NCBI GenBank assembly: GCA_025667525.1
Contig: CM046876.1
Coordinates: forward strand, 569,219,469 to 569,283,468
DNA from: Glebionis coronaria
Lineage: Eukaryota > Streptophyta > Magnoliopsida > Asterales > Asteraceae
Length of the DNA: 64,000 bases
Direction of reading: 5' to 3'
The translations under genes were made by a program, and so were the position numbers. Under the pieces are notes generated by a model, which was not told where the DNA came from, did not search any database, and saw only the letters and a list, made by a program, of their open reading frames with translations. Below are positions 35,334 through 48,909 of the stretch, piece by piece (position 1 is the first letter of the stretch; the number at the start of each line of letters is the position of its first letter).

Positions 35334-35516
35334 TTATAGTTCAAGCTTAGAGTTTCCAAACTGGCTAAATAATATGGCCATGTCCATACCCTGTTGCATT
35401 GTTGGCACTGCAGTGTCGTAGGGACAGTCTCTAAAAAACCCGGGTTTGCCAGATTTATGAACTTTCTTTATGCAGCGCTTGAACTTCTCGGGACATTTCA
35501 CATCAGTCATTCCTGA
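35334..35516 (-). pseudogene. Secretory phospholipase A2, last exon only
   Basis: Minus-strand reading from an acceptor-like GGTCAG near 35514: KCPEKFKRCIKKVHKSGK, then CPYDTAVPTMQQGMDMAI and a short tail ending SKLEL before TAA at 35334-35336. This matches the C-terminal region of plant secretory phospholipase A2, a small disulfide-rich enzyme releasing fatty acids and lysophospholipids. The exon encoding the calcium loop and the catalytic His-Asp pair is not present between here and the gypsy insertion at 35933, nor could I find it beyond 48345. The gene is either split by a long insertion-bearing intron or is a fragment; I mark it as a partial gene. Confidence 0.65.
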
Positions 35517-35937
35517 CCAGTGAAAATTACATGAGTGTACCATAGTGTAAATATAAAATGTATATGTGTTAGCCAAACGTGAATGCCATTAGCATAAGTA
35601 GTGAGAGATATCACACGTAACTTAGACAAAAGGTTATAAATGAACAATCAACTCAGAAGTCAGAACACATATATGGCACTCAAGAAAAGAGTTCTAGCAC
35701 ACCGAGTTGCGTACAGAGGAAAAAGTTCAGTTCTACAAAGGCTAATGCTTAATGTGTGCCTTATAAATGGTGTAATTACAGAATAAAATGAAGGATGCAA
35801 ATTCACAGTTGTGTTCCTCAACCAAAATTGTAATAAAAATATAGAGTGATCTTCTAAACTGCACTTTACAAGGTTGAGGTGGGTTAAAAAGAAAAATGAC
35901 GACCCAAAATGCTGACTTTAATATTGGTATTAGAGGT
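35517..35937. other. Non-coding sequence up to gypsy insertion
   Basis: No exon recognised. Ends with the target duplication GAGGT at 35933-35937. Confidence 0.5.
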
Positions 35938-38900
35938 TGTAACACTCTCATTTTTCGTATCGGTACAGCGGAAGGGTCTTTCAGAGTGTTACGGGATAGC
36001 ACAATAACTCCAATCATAGACAACACATAAAAATGGTTGTACAAGGTTTAACAAACATTCATTCGATAAAAAGTTTCAAAAGCGTACAACAGGTCCCAAA
36101 TTATACAGGTCATTTAGTTTACAAAACATAGATCGAATGAACATTTTTAATATTAAGTGTGGGCCATCAGAGTCGATCTCCATCCGGATTACCTTCAAGC
36201 ACCTGAGATAAAACATGCAAAAATCATATCAGCGAATGCCGAGTGAATTCATAGAGTTTAATGAACACCGTTATATAAAACAATCATTTACATTCATTTA
36301 AAATCAGAACACAAGTATAATATCGGAAGTAAGTCCACATATTGCTAGTCAGGCAATATATAAATCAAGCATACATCTGAAACCGTCCATGAGACCGTAG
36401 TCTCTATATTACCATGATAGGTAATATATTCATCGTAATAGCGTCGTTATCATATATAGGATACATCGTATTTGAATTTATATATGTTTTATAGCATACA
36501 TTGTATAGGATTATTATTAGCCGCATGACATTGTTACCTTACTATGAAAACAGCGGGCCGCGAACCCGACAAACAATTTGCCCATCTAAGTTAGCGTGTC
36601 GTCACAAAAATCACGCTATGAAGTCTTCTCATACATAAATTCGCTTACCAATCAATGTGGTACGACGGGGATCAACCGTCAAGGCGCGAACTGGGGTGAT
36701 CGTCTCCAAATAGTACTATCAAATGCATAAGCGTCTACCAAATCCCGGTAGTTCACAATTCATGCTAATGGGACTTTAAGTGACATAACCTAACTACTAA
36801 TAATCCTTTTAGTCTCGAATATAGGGTCATAGCATCATTCGGGTCCATATCATTTAGCATACAATCGGGACTACTTGTGTTCTATTTTTATAAAATCTAG
36901 CATGTTATCTCCCTCGCGGGTTTACAAATCATTTTATAAAACATTTAAAAGAGTGCGAGGCTATGAACTCACGTTGTTAATGAAAGGCGGATTATCGGCT
37001 ACGGGCGTGCTTCGGTCACGGAAACCTATATAAATAATAATCGGTCTTAGACTCGGTCCAATGACTTTTATCAAAATAACAATATACATATGATGATTTT
37101 GTACATATGATGATGATCAAGTGGGTTTATACATCCTTGTTTACTCATTTTAGCGTTTACGTTTTGGTAACGTCTTACTAGTTCACTAGTTTTACCGATT
37201 TACCTATTTTAGTCCATTAAGTCTTTTATAAGTTCTTTAACTTGTTTTTACCCCTTTTATTCCTATATGATCAGTATATATACTTTTCATGTTGGGCCCA
37301 AATGGGTTAAGCCCAATAAGCTCTTTTTACAAGTTTTTATCTTATTAAGTCTAATTATGATTCCAATAGGTTTAGTTAGCTCGTAAATGTCCGTAATTCT
37401 TATAGTTTGGGTTTTATCGGTTTTTACTTGTATTAGTTACTTATACATCAGTATATTACTTTTATAAACTTTACATTAGACGGGTTTGGTCGTTTAAGTT
37501 TTATTTGGCGAAAAACGTTAATTTTACGGCGATAGCCGAAAAAGTCGTAAAAATCAAGTTTATAGTTTTTATTACTTATAAATATTATTTTTACCACCAT
37601 TTATATAATTTACCCATTTAATTAACCTTTTATACATTTATATAAATAAGTTTTATAAGTTAGTGGGTTTATATTTTTACATTTTATACATTATAATGTG
37701 AGTGCTTATATAATAATAATAAACATTATTTCCAAAATCTGATTTTTAACTTCATATTCACCATTTTTACCATATCTAGAGTTCTATAATGACTTAGAAG
37801 CTCATTTTTGGATGACAAGTTCTTCATAATATGTGCTACATATAACTTAGTTATAGCTACTGCCCATTTTGATTTTAAGTTGCCTTAACAGTCCTTACAA
37901 AACTGCTTATTCAGATTACACCACCTAACTTGTTTTGATCATATCTCACTCATTATTTTGATTCCATTGCATGGCCAACTCTCACATGTGTATAACATCA
38001 TCTACTTACTGTAAATGGATCAAACCATGCAATTTTATCAGTTCATCTTTTAGTTATCTACTGTTTTTATACAGCCAACTAAATAGTCAAGATTTTAGCT
38101 TCCTTTCTTATGGTTATCATCATTTTTAAGCATATTTATCAACACTTGATCCCCACACAACATTTTTATCATCATATATACATCATATACATATACAAAA
38201 TGAAAGAAAACACATTTGTTCTTTACAAAATAATAAGAGAAAAATGTAGAGGATGATCTTCTTTACCAATCTAAGTGGATTTCTTGTTTTAGGAAGACAA
38301 GAACTTGATGAACACAACAAGTATCTCCAAGACCATCAAATATCAAGAACATAGGTTGGAAAATCAGCCCTAGGACACAAGCAAATCACCTCCAAAGTTG
38401 TTAATATGGCCACCAAATGATCAAGGCTTCAAGAGAACACCTTAATAGGACTAGTAAACATGTGGTTTAAGGCTAGAAAAGATCAAAGATGGTGTTTGTT
38501 GGCTTATTTGGGACGGCACAAGGAAGGGTTGAGAGAGTTTTTGGTGTTGAGTTGCATGTAAGAATGAAAGAAATGGAAACAAGTAGCTAGTTTAGCTAGT
38601 AAGTGGTAAAGGTTAGCTTAATGTGTAAGCATATGCTTACACTTGTATAAGTTAGCTAATACTTGATGCCACATATGTGTTGTGGTGTCAAGTTAGCCAT
38701 CCCATATTGCTAGTGGGATGGGACAAAGTGTTTTGTCCCATCTCACTAGTTTACGAGTATTTCTCGATTCTAGTTTTCTCGATTTGCGTGCCCTCGGGTC
38801 GTTTTACGAAAAACGTTTTTATAAATTATGAATCACCGTCACAAAACGAATCCAATAAAAATTGTCTCATCAAAAACGGAGTTCAAAAACGTAAATACGT

Positions 38901-39059
38901 AATCCTAAGGTTTCCGGTTTAGTCGTAAAAGACGCCAAATTATGCACGTAAGCCCAAATTTAAATCCGTAAATTGTGAGTTCGTCAACCAACACAAAAAT
39001 AAGTTTCAAAATATTATACGAGAAAATATTTCACTACCTGAAAATGTTAGATTGTCACA
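35938..39059 (-). repeat. Gypsy 3' LTR
   Basis: 3122 bp, nearly identical to 45218-48339. Short frames inside it, such as 38677-38922, appear in both LTRs but show no protein features. Confidence 0.95.
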
Positions 39060-39072
39060 ACTTTTCCTCCTA
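39060..39072 (-). other. Polypurine tract of gypsy element
   Basis: On the coding strand AGGAGGAAAAGT immediately precedes the 3' LTR start TGTGACAATC. Confidence 0.8.
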
Positions 39073-39100
39073 AAAGGGATCAACGTCCTCGTGATCCATT

Positions 39101-42100
39101 TCATTTGGATGTCCGTTTCTTATTGAAATCGAAGAGGTGCGGATATTTCTTCCACATTTCATCCTCTCGCTCCCAAGTATACTCCGGTCCATGCTTTGAA
39201 TTCCATCGGATCTTGACAATAGGTATCCGACTTTGTTTCAGTTGCTTTACCTCACGGTCCATAACTTCTACGGGCTCTTCGATAAAATGCAACTTCCCAT
39301 CTATTCGAACCTTACCTAACGGAATTTTCTCATCACTCACTGCTAGAAATTTCTTCAGATTAGATACATGGAATGTGTTGTGAACACCATGAAGTTCTGG
39401 GGGTAACTCTAGTTTGTAAGCCACCGGACCTACTCTAGATAAAATCTTAAAGGGTCCAATATAACGGGGATTCAATTTTCCTCGCTTTCCAAATCTTATA
39501 ACGCCTTTCCATGGCGATACTTTCAACATTACTTGGTCACCCACTTCAAACTCCATTGGCTTCCGCCGCACATCCGCGTAACTTTTCTGTCTACTACGGG
39601 CAGTCAACAACCGCTTCTTAATCTGAACTATCATCTCCGTAGTCTCCCGGATCAATTCCGGTCCCGTGAGCTGGGTATCCCCAACTTCACTCCAACATAC
39701 AAGAGATCTACACTTCCTACCATACAAAGCTTCAAACGGTGCAGCCTTAATACTAGAATGGTAACTATTGTTATACGAAAACTCTGCTAGCGACAAATGT
39801 TTATCCCAATTCTTACCAAAGTCTAACACACAAGCTCTAAACATATCTTCCAGTGTTTGTATCGTCCTTTCACTCTGCCCATCAGTCTGGGGGTGATAAG
39901 CAGTGCTCATGTCGAGATTCGTTCCCAAAGATCTTTGGAGAGATTTCCAAAAATTCGATGCGAATCTAGGATCTCGATCTGAAATGATCGATACAGGCAC
40001 TCCATGCTTGCATACAACATTATCAAGGTATATTCGAGTCAGCTTCTCTAGTGAGAACTGCTCCTTAACCGGAATGAAGTGTGCTGATTTGGTCAGTCTA
40101 TCGACAATAACCCAAATCGAATTGTTTCCAGATGATGTTCTTGGAAGCTTGGTGATAAAGTCCATCGTAATTCGCTCCTACTTCCATTCAGGAATCTTTG
40201 GTTGTTGAAGTAGTCCTGATGGCTTTTGATGTTCGGCTTTAACTCTAGCACAAGTCAAGCATTGAAGAACATACATAGCTATGTCAACTTTCATATTCGG
40301 CCACCAGTACAACTTCTTCAAATCATGGTACATCTTATCAGATCCCGGATGAATGGAATACTTAGATTTATAGGATTCTAACATAATCAAATCTCTTAAG
40401 CCTCCAAACTTAGGTATCCACATACGACCTCTTAAGCATTTCACTCCATCAACTCTAACCTCTAAAGGATCCCCTTCTCCTCGGAACCCTTCATTAACAA
40501 AATTCTCCTTCTTACAAGCTTCTATTTGCGCATTTCTAATTTGCTCAGGCAAATTATTGTGCACGGTCAAGACTAGAGAACGCACCCTGATAGGCTCTCT
40601 ATCTTTTCTACTCAACGCATCAGCAACAACATTGGCTTTTCCTGGGTGATATTTTATATCACAGTCATAATCACTTAACAACTCTATCCATCTGCGTTGC
40701 CTCATGTTCAATTCCTTTTGGTCGAGAATATACTGTAGGCTTTTGTGATCGGTGAATACCGTACACTTGGTGCCATACAGATAATGTCTCCACAGCCTAA
40801 GAGCAAAGACTACAGCTCCTAACTCAAGATCATGAGTAGTATAATTCTCCTCATTCTTCCTTAATTGCCTAGAAGCATAAGCTATCACTTTCTCTCTCTG
40901 CATCAAAACAGCTCCATAACCTCTAAGAGATGCATCACAATACACTACAAAATCTTCACTCCTGTCGGGTAATGATAAGATTGGCGCACTACATAATTTT
41001 TGCTTCAATGTCTGAAATGCTCCATCTTCATCACTTCCCCAAACGAAAGGTTTATTCTTCTGAGTAAGCTTAGTCAAGGGTTTAGCTATCAAGGAAAATT
41101 CTTTAATGAATCGCCTATAATAGCCAGCCAATCCTAAGAATTGTCGCACTTCCGTTGGCGTTGTCGGTGCAGACCAATTCTTAATAGCTTCAACCTTTGC
41201 AGGATCAACATGAATTCCATCTCTGTTAATCACATGACCAAGAAATTGCACAGAATCTAACCAGAAATCACATTTCGAAAACTTAGCATACAACCTTTCA
41301 TCCTTCAACAAATTCAAAACAATCCTCAAATGTTCTCTATGCTCATCTTCCTTCTTAGAATAGATCAGAATATCGTCAATAAACACAATCACAAATTTAT
41401 CCAAGTAGGGCTTGCACACTCGATTCATTAAATCCATGAAAACCGCAGGTGCGTTAGTTAACCCAAATGGCATTACTTGAAATTCATAGTGTCCATAACG
41501 AGTTCTAAATGCAGTTATAGGAATATCTTCTTCACGGACGCGAAGTTGGTGATATCCTGACCGCAAATCTATCTTAGAATACACACTAGATCCTTGCAGT
41601 TGATCAAACAAATCATCAATCCTAGGTAAAGGATATCGATTTTTAATTGTCAACTTATTCAGTTCCCTATAATCAATGCACATACGAAAAGATCCATCCT
41701 TCTTCTTAACGAACAAGACTGGAGCTCCCCAAGGCGACGAGCTCGGTCGAATAAAACCTTTATCAGACAACTCCTTAAGTTGCTCAGATAACTCCTTTAA
41801 TTCAGAAGGGGCTAATCGGTAAGGCGCACGTGCCACCGGTGCAGCACCAGGAATTAAATCGATTCGAAACTCTACTTGCCTTATCGGTGGAAGTCCGGGT
41901 AAATCTTTAGGAAATACCTCAGGAAATTCACAAATAATAGGTACATCTTCCAATCGTTTCTCCCTAGACTCATTCCCGGTCACTTGAGCTAAGAATAACT
42001 CACAACCGTTCCTGATGTACTTTTGGACTTTAATACATGAAACGATTTTCAAACGGGATTCACCTCGACTACCATCAATTACTAACGTCCTATTCCTAAA

Positions 42101-43608
42101 AGGAATCTTAACCTTCTTCTCTCCACATAAAATGGTAGCATTGTTCAACGACAACCAATCCATACCAATAATAATATCAAAACTACCTAATTCTATCAAC
42201 ATCAAATCAATCGGAAAGGAATGGTTCAAGAGATTTAGAGAGCATCCTTCTAATAGCTTATTAGTTTTCACTAATTACCATCAGCCAATTCCACCTCGTA
42301 ACTGGTACTTATCTCAACAGGTTCAATATCAATAAGGGCACTAAATTTAGTGGATACAAAGCTCCTATCAGCACCCGAATCAAATAAAGCAACAGCATAA
42401 TGATTGTTGAGTATAAAGGTACCGGTAACGACATTCGGATCCTCTTTCTTCACCTCAATTGTTCCAAGTTGGTAGATACCACCCTGGGGGTTTCTTCCAA
42501 GTACAATCGCTTTCAACTTGGGGCATTCCGATTTCCTATGACCTTCTTCATTACAGTTGAAGCCAATGGTTCCCTTCTTACACCTTTCAACCTTGTGTCC
42601 AAGCTTTCCGCAATTTCGGCACTTCCAGCAGTCGCCAGCATGCCTCTTGTTGCCACACTTAGGACATCTATCATCGTTGCGCGGTGTGTTGTTGGTAAGA
42701 GCATTTGCATTCCCATTTCTCTTGTTTTGACGGCGATTGAAATTCTTCCTATAATCACCTCTATCTACACGATCACCGTCTCCCTTTCTTTTCTCACCAA
42801 CACGGGCTTCATCTCCCTTATTCTGAATTATCTGTCCAATGAGTTGGTAAGCCATTCGAACATCATCATCACTGGTCAGTGGTTTAGATGATGTTACGTC
42901 CCCCCGGATATTCCTGGTCAACCCTTTCACATATTGCTCAATTCGGATCTCTTCGGGTTCAACCAATCGAGGACATAGCAAGGCCAACTCATGGAATCGG
43001 TTTGTGTAACTATCAATGTCCACACCTTTCATTCTCAGATGAATCAACTCTTGTTCTAACCTAATAATCACACTACGAGGACAAAACTCCAAAGTCATCC
43101 ACTTCTTAATTTCAGCCCAAGGAGTAGCATTAGCAGCATCAAGACCCATGAAAGCAATTCTCCCGTTCCACCAAGTCAACGCACGACCTTTAAGAGTAGC
43201 CATAGAAAAAGTCACCTTATCTTCCTCCTTACACTTACTAATCCTAAACACCGATTCAATCTTCTCAATCCACTGGCTTAGTCCTACAGCACCTTCAGTT
43301 CCATTAAAAGGTAGAGGTTCACACTTCATGAACGTCACATAAGTACAGCCACCAACTTCAGGTGCATTCGTTCCAAGTCCTCCTACATTTCCTCCAGCAT
43401 TAGCATTCACATTATTAGCATTCACATTCACATTAGTACCGCCAATTCCACTACCGCCAGCTCCACTACCGCCAGCTCCACTACCGCCAGCTCCACTACC
43501 GCCAGCTTCATTTCTAGCATTTGCCATAAATTCAGTCATAGATGCGGTAACTTGCTCCGTAATAATCCTACGTACATCATCCTCAGTCACAGCCTTCTTG
43601 GGCGGCAT
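39101..43608 (-). pseudogene. Gag-pol polyprotein of chromodomain gypsy element, two lesions
   Basis: Gag (42271-43608, 445 aa) starts MPPKKAVTEDD and has four tandem AGGSG-like repeats near residues 36-56, a retrotransposon gag domain, knuckle CRNCGKLGHKVERC and a second knuckle with Gly at its first Cys position (GFNCNEEGHRKSEC). Protease has DSGAD. A one-base frame change near 42265 enters the next frame (40178-42271): IIGMDWLS, reverse transcriptase with [10 protein letters not shown] and [11 protein letters not shown], RNase H with YCDAS, LELGA, FTDHKSL and VADALSR, and the integrase zinc finger ending CLTC. TAG at 40175-40177 then interrupts at PEWK. The final frame (39101-40165, 354 aa) holds the integrase core ([24 protein letters not shown]), [14 protein letters not shown] and a chromodomain ([11 protein letters not shown] ... 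[10 protein letters not shown]). All catalytic residues I checked are present. Confidence 0.92.
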
Positions 43609-43897
43609 AGTTCTATAATTTCACAATTTCAAGGTATTAAGCATTCATCCAACAAAGGATTCATATAATATGGATCGAATTCATAATCAAGATACAAATA
43701 AGGCACAATATGGAATTCAAGACAAGATACATATTTCATTCGATCTGAAACAAAAGTATTGTCTTAGTACATCCCATATCAAAGTTCTAGCACTATATAC
43801 ACTCAAAATTCGTGCCAAGTCTATTACTAACAAGTCGGTTCGGTCAAAGCTACAAAAGCACAAAATATATAAAGGTCACTACTAAATACAGACTGGT

Positions 43898-44937
43898 CTA
43901 CTGAGAAGCGCCAGATGGTCCATCATCCATCGTCTTCTGGATCTTCGCCGGACGATCACTAGACACATCTTCAGCTGGGCGCTTACGGATTACTCCTCTT
44001 TCAACCATGTCAGCATAAAATCTACTGTTCCATCCCACGGATATATTCAACTCCTTTTCGGCTTTCTCACGCATCGCACGAGCCACACTCAACTGAATCT
44101 CCATAGAATTCACCTTTCTCTTCATAGCAGCATACTCACCACTTTCCAACACTGATAACCTCCTAAAAGCCTCATCAATCCACGTTCTACATCACTCAAA
44201 TCCAAACTAAGCAATTCCCGCTCTTTCTCGCCAACCTTTGTCTTCGACTCCAAATAAGCAACCTGAGTCTGAACAACACCTAATCCAACCTCTGTCACAC
44301 AACTCTTAACACGGGAAGCATCTAGATCACGTCTCAAGGCCCATGGTGCAAGACCATCAATATGAGTAGCCTCTCGAGTACTAGACGACTCTCCTATCTC
44401 ACGTCTACGAGTAGCAATACCATCAGTACTGTCAGGTGCATCATCATCCTCATCCTCCTCTGATTCAGAATCAGATTCAGACGATTCAGACATTTCATCC
44501 CTAGGTAACTCATCCTCAGAATCAGACAAACAAACTGGTGGGGGCAAAGGCTCGCCCTCTGGAACATCATAAGGATAAATAAGCTCAGCTTCCTCATCGT
44601 CATCAACCTCAACATCTATACCTACATCCTCCTCGACATCCTCGTCGTCAATCTCATCATCTAAATTATCTAACCCAATCTCATCCTCATTCTCAATATC
44701 AGCATTCTCAATCTCCACATTCTCAATATCCACATTCTCAATCTCATTCTCTACTAAGTCAACCTGAGGGGCAATCTGATCTCCTAGTCCTAACTCGGGC
44801 TCGGGATCCTCAAATGGTTCCTCCTCATCATCGATATCATAATCTACTAAGTCTAAGTAAGGATCATCTTCTATATTAGGTTCGGGAATAGCATGGTTTT
44901 CTACAGGAATATTAGGGTCAGCCATGACAATCTGCAT
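43898..44937 (-). CDS. Extra acidic ORF between primer-binding site and gag, one frameshift
   Basis: Two overlapping frames (44122-44937, 271 aa; 43898-44152, 84 aa) read as one protein of about 345 residues with a frame change near 44180. The N-terminal half is very acidic, with a run of I-E-N-x-(D/E) repeats around residues 65-85, D/E clusters and SDSEDEL/SESDSESEEDEDDD stretches. The C-terminal part is helical and coiled-coil-like (MKRKVNSMEIQLSVARAM) and ends with a basic RKRPAED...RPAKIQK pair resembling a bipartite nuclear signal. It lies in sense orientation 290 nt upstream of gag. Upstream ORFs are known in Ogre/Tat gypsy elements, but I know of none established for this chromovirus group. 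Function unknown. Alternatives are a captured host fragment or a lost gag extension. Confidence 0.65.
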
Positions 44938-45200
44938 TTATATATATATCTCGTATTAGGATAACATACTAGTTAAACAATTACATAATGAAATCACGAT
45001 ATATACATATATATATAAATTATATTATATATATCAAAATATATATCTTCTCAATAGGGCTTGTTGGTAACGTCGGAGATCTCTGGCACCGTTATAGTCA
45101 AAAGATTTTTCAAATATTTTCTCAAATGTTCATTGTCAAAAGATTTTGAAAAGTTTTGTTCAAAACCTTGGTTTTTAAAATCTTTTGTTCTCTATAACGA

Positions 45201-45214
45201 GAGCTCTGGTACCA
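45201..45214 (-). other. Primer-binding site of gypsy element
   Basis: TGGTACCAGAGCTC on the minus strand, three bases inside the 5' LTR. It is one base from TGGTATCAGAGC, the usual initiator-Met tRNA site. Confidence 0.8.
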
Positions 45215-45217
45215 AAC

Positions 45218-48200
45218 TGTAACACTCTCATTTTTCGTATCGGTACAGCGGAAGGGTCTTTCAGAGTGTTACGGGATAGAACAATAACTCCAATCATAGA
45301 CAACACATAAAAATGGTTGTACAAGGTTTAACAAACATTCATTCGATAAAAAGTTTCAAAAGCGTACAACAGGTCCCAAATTATACAGGTCATTTAGTTT
45401 ACAAAGCATAGATCGAATGAACATTTTTAATATTAAGTGTGGGCCATCAGAGTCGATCTCCATCCGGATTACCTTCAAGCACCTGAGATAAAACATGCAA
45501 AAATCATATCAGCGAATGCCGAGTGAATTCATAGAGTTTAATGAACACCGTTATATAAAACAATCATTTACATTCATTTAAAATCAGAACACAAGTATAA
45601 TATCGGAAGTAAGTCCACATATTGCTAGTCAGGCAATATATAAATCAAGCATACATCTGAAACCGTCCATGAGACCGTAGTCTCTATATTACCATGATAG
45701 GTAATATATTCATCGTAATAGCGTCGTTATCATATATAGGATACATCGTATTTGAATTTATATATGTTTTATAGCATACATTGTATAGGATTATTATTAG
45801 CCGCATGACATTGTTACCTTACTATGAAAACAGCGGGCCGCGAACCCGACAAACAATTTGCCCATCTAAGTTAGCGTGTCGTCACAAAAATCACGCTATG
45901 AAGTCTTCTCATACATAAATTCCCTTACCAATCAATGTGGTACGACGGGGATCAACCGTCAAGGCGCGAACTGGGGTGATCGTCCCCAAATAGTACTATC
46001 AAATGCATAAGCGTCTACCAAATCCCGGTAGTTCACAATTCATGCTAATGGGACTTTAAGTGACATAACCTAACTACTAATAATCCTTTTAGTCTCGAAT
46101 ATAGGGTCATAGCATCATTCGGGTCCATATCATTTAGCATACAATCGGGACTACTTGTGTTCTATTTTTATAAAATCTAGCATGTTATCTCCCTCGCGGG
46201 TTTACAAATCATTTTATAAAACATTTAAAAGAGTGTGAGGCTATGAACTCACGTTGTTAATAAAAGGCGGATTATCGGCTACGGGCGTGCTTCGGTCACG
46301 GAAACCTATATAAATAATAATCGGTCTTAGACTCGGTCCAATGACTTTTATCAAAATAACAATATACATATGATGATTTTGTACATATGATGATGATCAA
46401 GTGGGTTTATACATCCTTGTTTACTCATTTTAGCGTTTACGTTTTGGTAACGTCTTACTAGTTCACTAGTTTTACCGATTTACCTATTTTAAGTCCATTA
46501 AGTCTTTTATAAGTTCTTTAACTTGTTTTTACCCCTTTTATTCCTATATGATCAGTATATATACTTTTCATGTTGGGCCCAAATGGGTTAAGCCCAATAA
46601 GCTCTTTTTACAAGTTTTTATCTTATTAAGTCTAATTATTATTCCAATAGGTTTAGTTAGCTCGTAAATGTCCGTAATTCTTATAGTTTGGGTTTTATCG
46701 GTTTTTACTTGTATTAGTTACTTATACATCAGTATATTACTTTTATAAACTTTACATTAGACGGGTTTGGTCGTTTAAGTTTTATTTGGCGAAAAACGTT
46801 AATTTTACGGCGATAGCCGAAAAGTCGTAAAAATCAAGTTTATAGTTTTTATTACTTATAAATATTATTTTTACCACCATTTATATAATTTACCCATTTA
46901 ATTAACCTTTTATACATTTATATAAATAAGTTTTATAAGTTAGTGGGTTTATATTTTTACATTTTATACATTATAATGTGAGTGCTTATATAATAATAAT
47001 AAACATTATTTCCAAAATCTGATTTTTAACTTCATGTTCACCATTTTTACCATATCTAGAGTTTTATAATGACTTAGAAGCTCATTTTTGGATGACAAGT
47101 TCTTCATAATATGTGCTACATATAACTTAGTTATAGCTACTGCCCATTTTGATTTTAAGTTGCCTTAACAGTCCCTACAAAACTGCTTATTCAGATTACA
47201 CCACCTAACTTGTTTTGATCATATCTCACTCATTATTTTGATTCCATTGCATGGCCAACTCTCACATGTGTATAACATCATCTACTTACTGTAAATGGAT
47301 CAAACCATACAATTTTATCAGTTCATCTTTTAGTTATCTACTGTTTTTATACAGCCAACTAAATAGTCAAGATTTTAGCTTCCTTTCTTATGGTTATCAT
47401 CATTTTTAAGCATATTTATCAACACTTGATCCCCACACAACATTTTTATCATCATATATACATCATATACATATACAAAATGAAAGAAAACACATTTGTT
47501 CTTTACAAAATAATAAGAGAAAAATGTAGAGGATGATCTTCTTTACCAATCCAAGTGGATTTCTTGTTTTAGGAAGACAAGAACTTGATGAACACAACAA
47601 GTATCTCCAAGACCATCAAATATCAAGAACATAGGTTGGAAAATCAGCCCTAGGACACAAGCAAATCACCTCCAAAGTTGTTAATATGGCCACCAAATGA
47701 TCAAGGCTTCAAGAGAACACCTTAATAGGACTAGTAAACATGTGGTTTAAGGCTAGAAAAGATCAAAGATGGTATTTGTTGGCTTATTTGGGACGGCACA
47801 AGGAAGGGTTGAGAGAGTTTTTGGTGTTGAGTTGCATGTAAGAATGAAAGAAATGGAAACAAGTAGCTAGTTTAGCTAGTAAGTGGTAAAGGTTAGCTTA
47901 ATGTGTAAGCATATGCTTACACTTGTATAAGTTAGCTAATACTTGATGACACATATGTGTTGTGGTGTCAAGTTAGCCGTCCCATATTGCTAGTGGGATG
48001 GGACAAAGTGTTTTGTCCCATCTCACTAGTTTACGGGTATTTCTCGATTCTAGTTTTCTCGATTTGCGTGCCCTCGGGTCGTTTTACGAAAAACGTTTTT
48101 ATAAATTATGAATCACCGTCACAAAACGAATCCAATAAAAATTGTCTCATCAAAAACGGAGTTCAAAAACGTAAATACATAATCCTAAGGTTTCCGGTTT

Positions 48201-48339
48201 AGTCGTAAAAGACACCAAATTATGCACGTAAGCCCAAATTTAAATCCGTAAATTGTGAGTTCGTCAACCAACAAAAAAATAAGTTTCAAAATATTATACG
48301 AGAAAATATTTCACTACCTGAAAATGTTAGATTGTCACA
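45218..48339 (-). repeat. Gypsy 5' LTR
   Basis: 3122 bp. It matches the 3' LTR except for scattered single-base changes and two compensating single-base indels. Confidence 0.95.
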
Positions 48340-48344
48340 GAGGT

Positions 48345-48909
48345 TCTTCTAGTAGCTTGTCAAAATGACCTTCTAGTATGAACAATGCAAGATGAATTCC
48401 ATATCATGCTATGACTAAATGGAAAATTTTGCTAATTCACTAAACGGGATGACATTATTGCATTTGTCAAGTCACAAAACCATGCTAAACCCTGCCATGT
48501 TTCTATTTGTGATTGCGTTTGAATTAGTAACTGATGGCACCTTGTTAGTCAATTCTCGTGGTAGTATCATCGGAAAGATCTATTTACAACTCTTGTTTTG
48601 TAACCACTTAGCTTGACTGATCAAAATTATGCCTTAAATTAAGCATAACAGTTCTTATCAACTACCTAATAGGCAAAGTCATTATTGAAACGTCCAATTC
48701 TAGTAAACTAAAGCAATCATATCAAACTTCCACAGTTATGGTTCCCTTTTAGTTAGAAGCTAAAACCAAGCTTCACAAAGTTGACAAGCTAAACTTTGTC
48801 AAATCCTCAGTTAAGCTTTGCTTACACTCACTAATCCCTACACTATGTCCGTTTTAGTCTACCACAATCAAACAATGCAAAAGCTTCCAATTTATGTATC
48901 TTAGTCATA
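48345..48909. other. Intergenic, no gene recognised
   Basis: Continuation of the pre-insertion locus to the right of the gypsy element. Short frames only. Confidence 0.5.

Larger units (their letters stand above)
35938..48339 (-). mobile_element. Chromodomain Ty3/gypsy retrotransposon (Tekay/Del-like), young
   Basis: 12.4 kb with 3122-bp LTRs (TGTAACACTC ... GATTGTCACA), the 5-bp duplication GAGGT at both ends (35933-35937, 48340-48344), a Met-tRNA-type primer-binding site, a polypurine tract and a nearly complete gag-pol on the minus strand. Long LTRs and a C-terminal chromodomain after integrase point to the Tekay/Del group of chromoviruses, which target chromatin through that domain. The LTRs differ at only about twenty positions by eye, so the insertion is recent. 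One nonsense codon and one frameshift would need suppression for a full product. Confidence 0.9.

Noticed and set aside
38677..38922. 81-aa frame in both gypsy LTRs (also 47957-48202)
   Set aside because: Duplicated with the LTRs; no domain or codon evidence.
43148..43342. Plus-strand frames inside gag-pol of the gypsy element (also 42400-42891, 39105-40208)
   Set aside because: Antisense shadows of a long coding region.
43898..44152. Treating the 84-aa frame as an independent gene
   Set aside because: It continues the acidic ORF after a single frame change and starts inside it.
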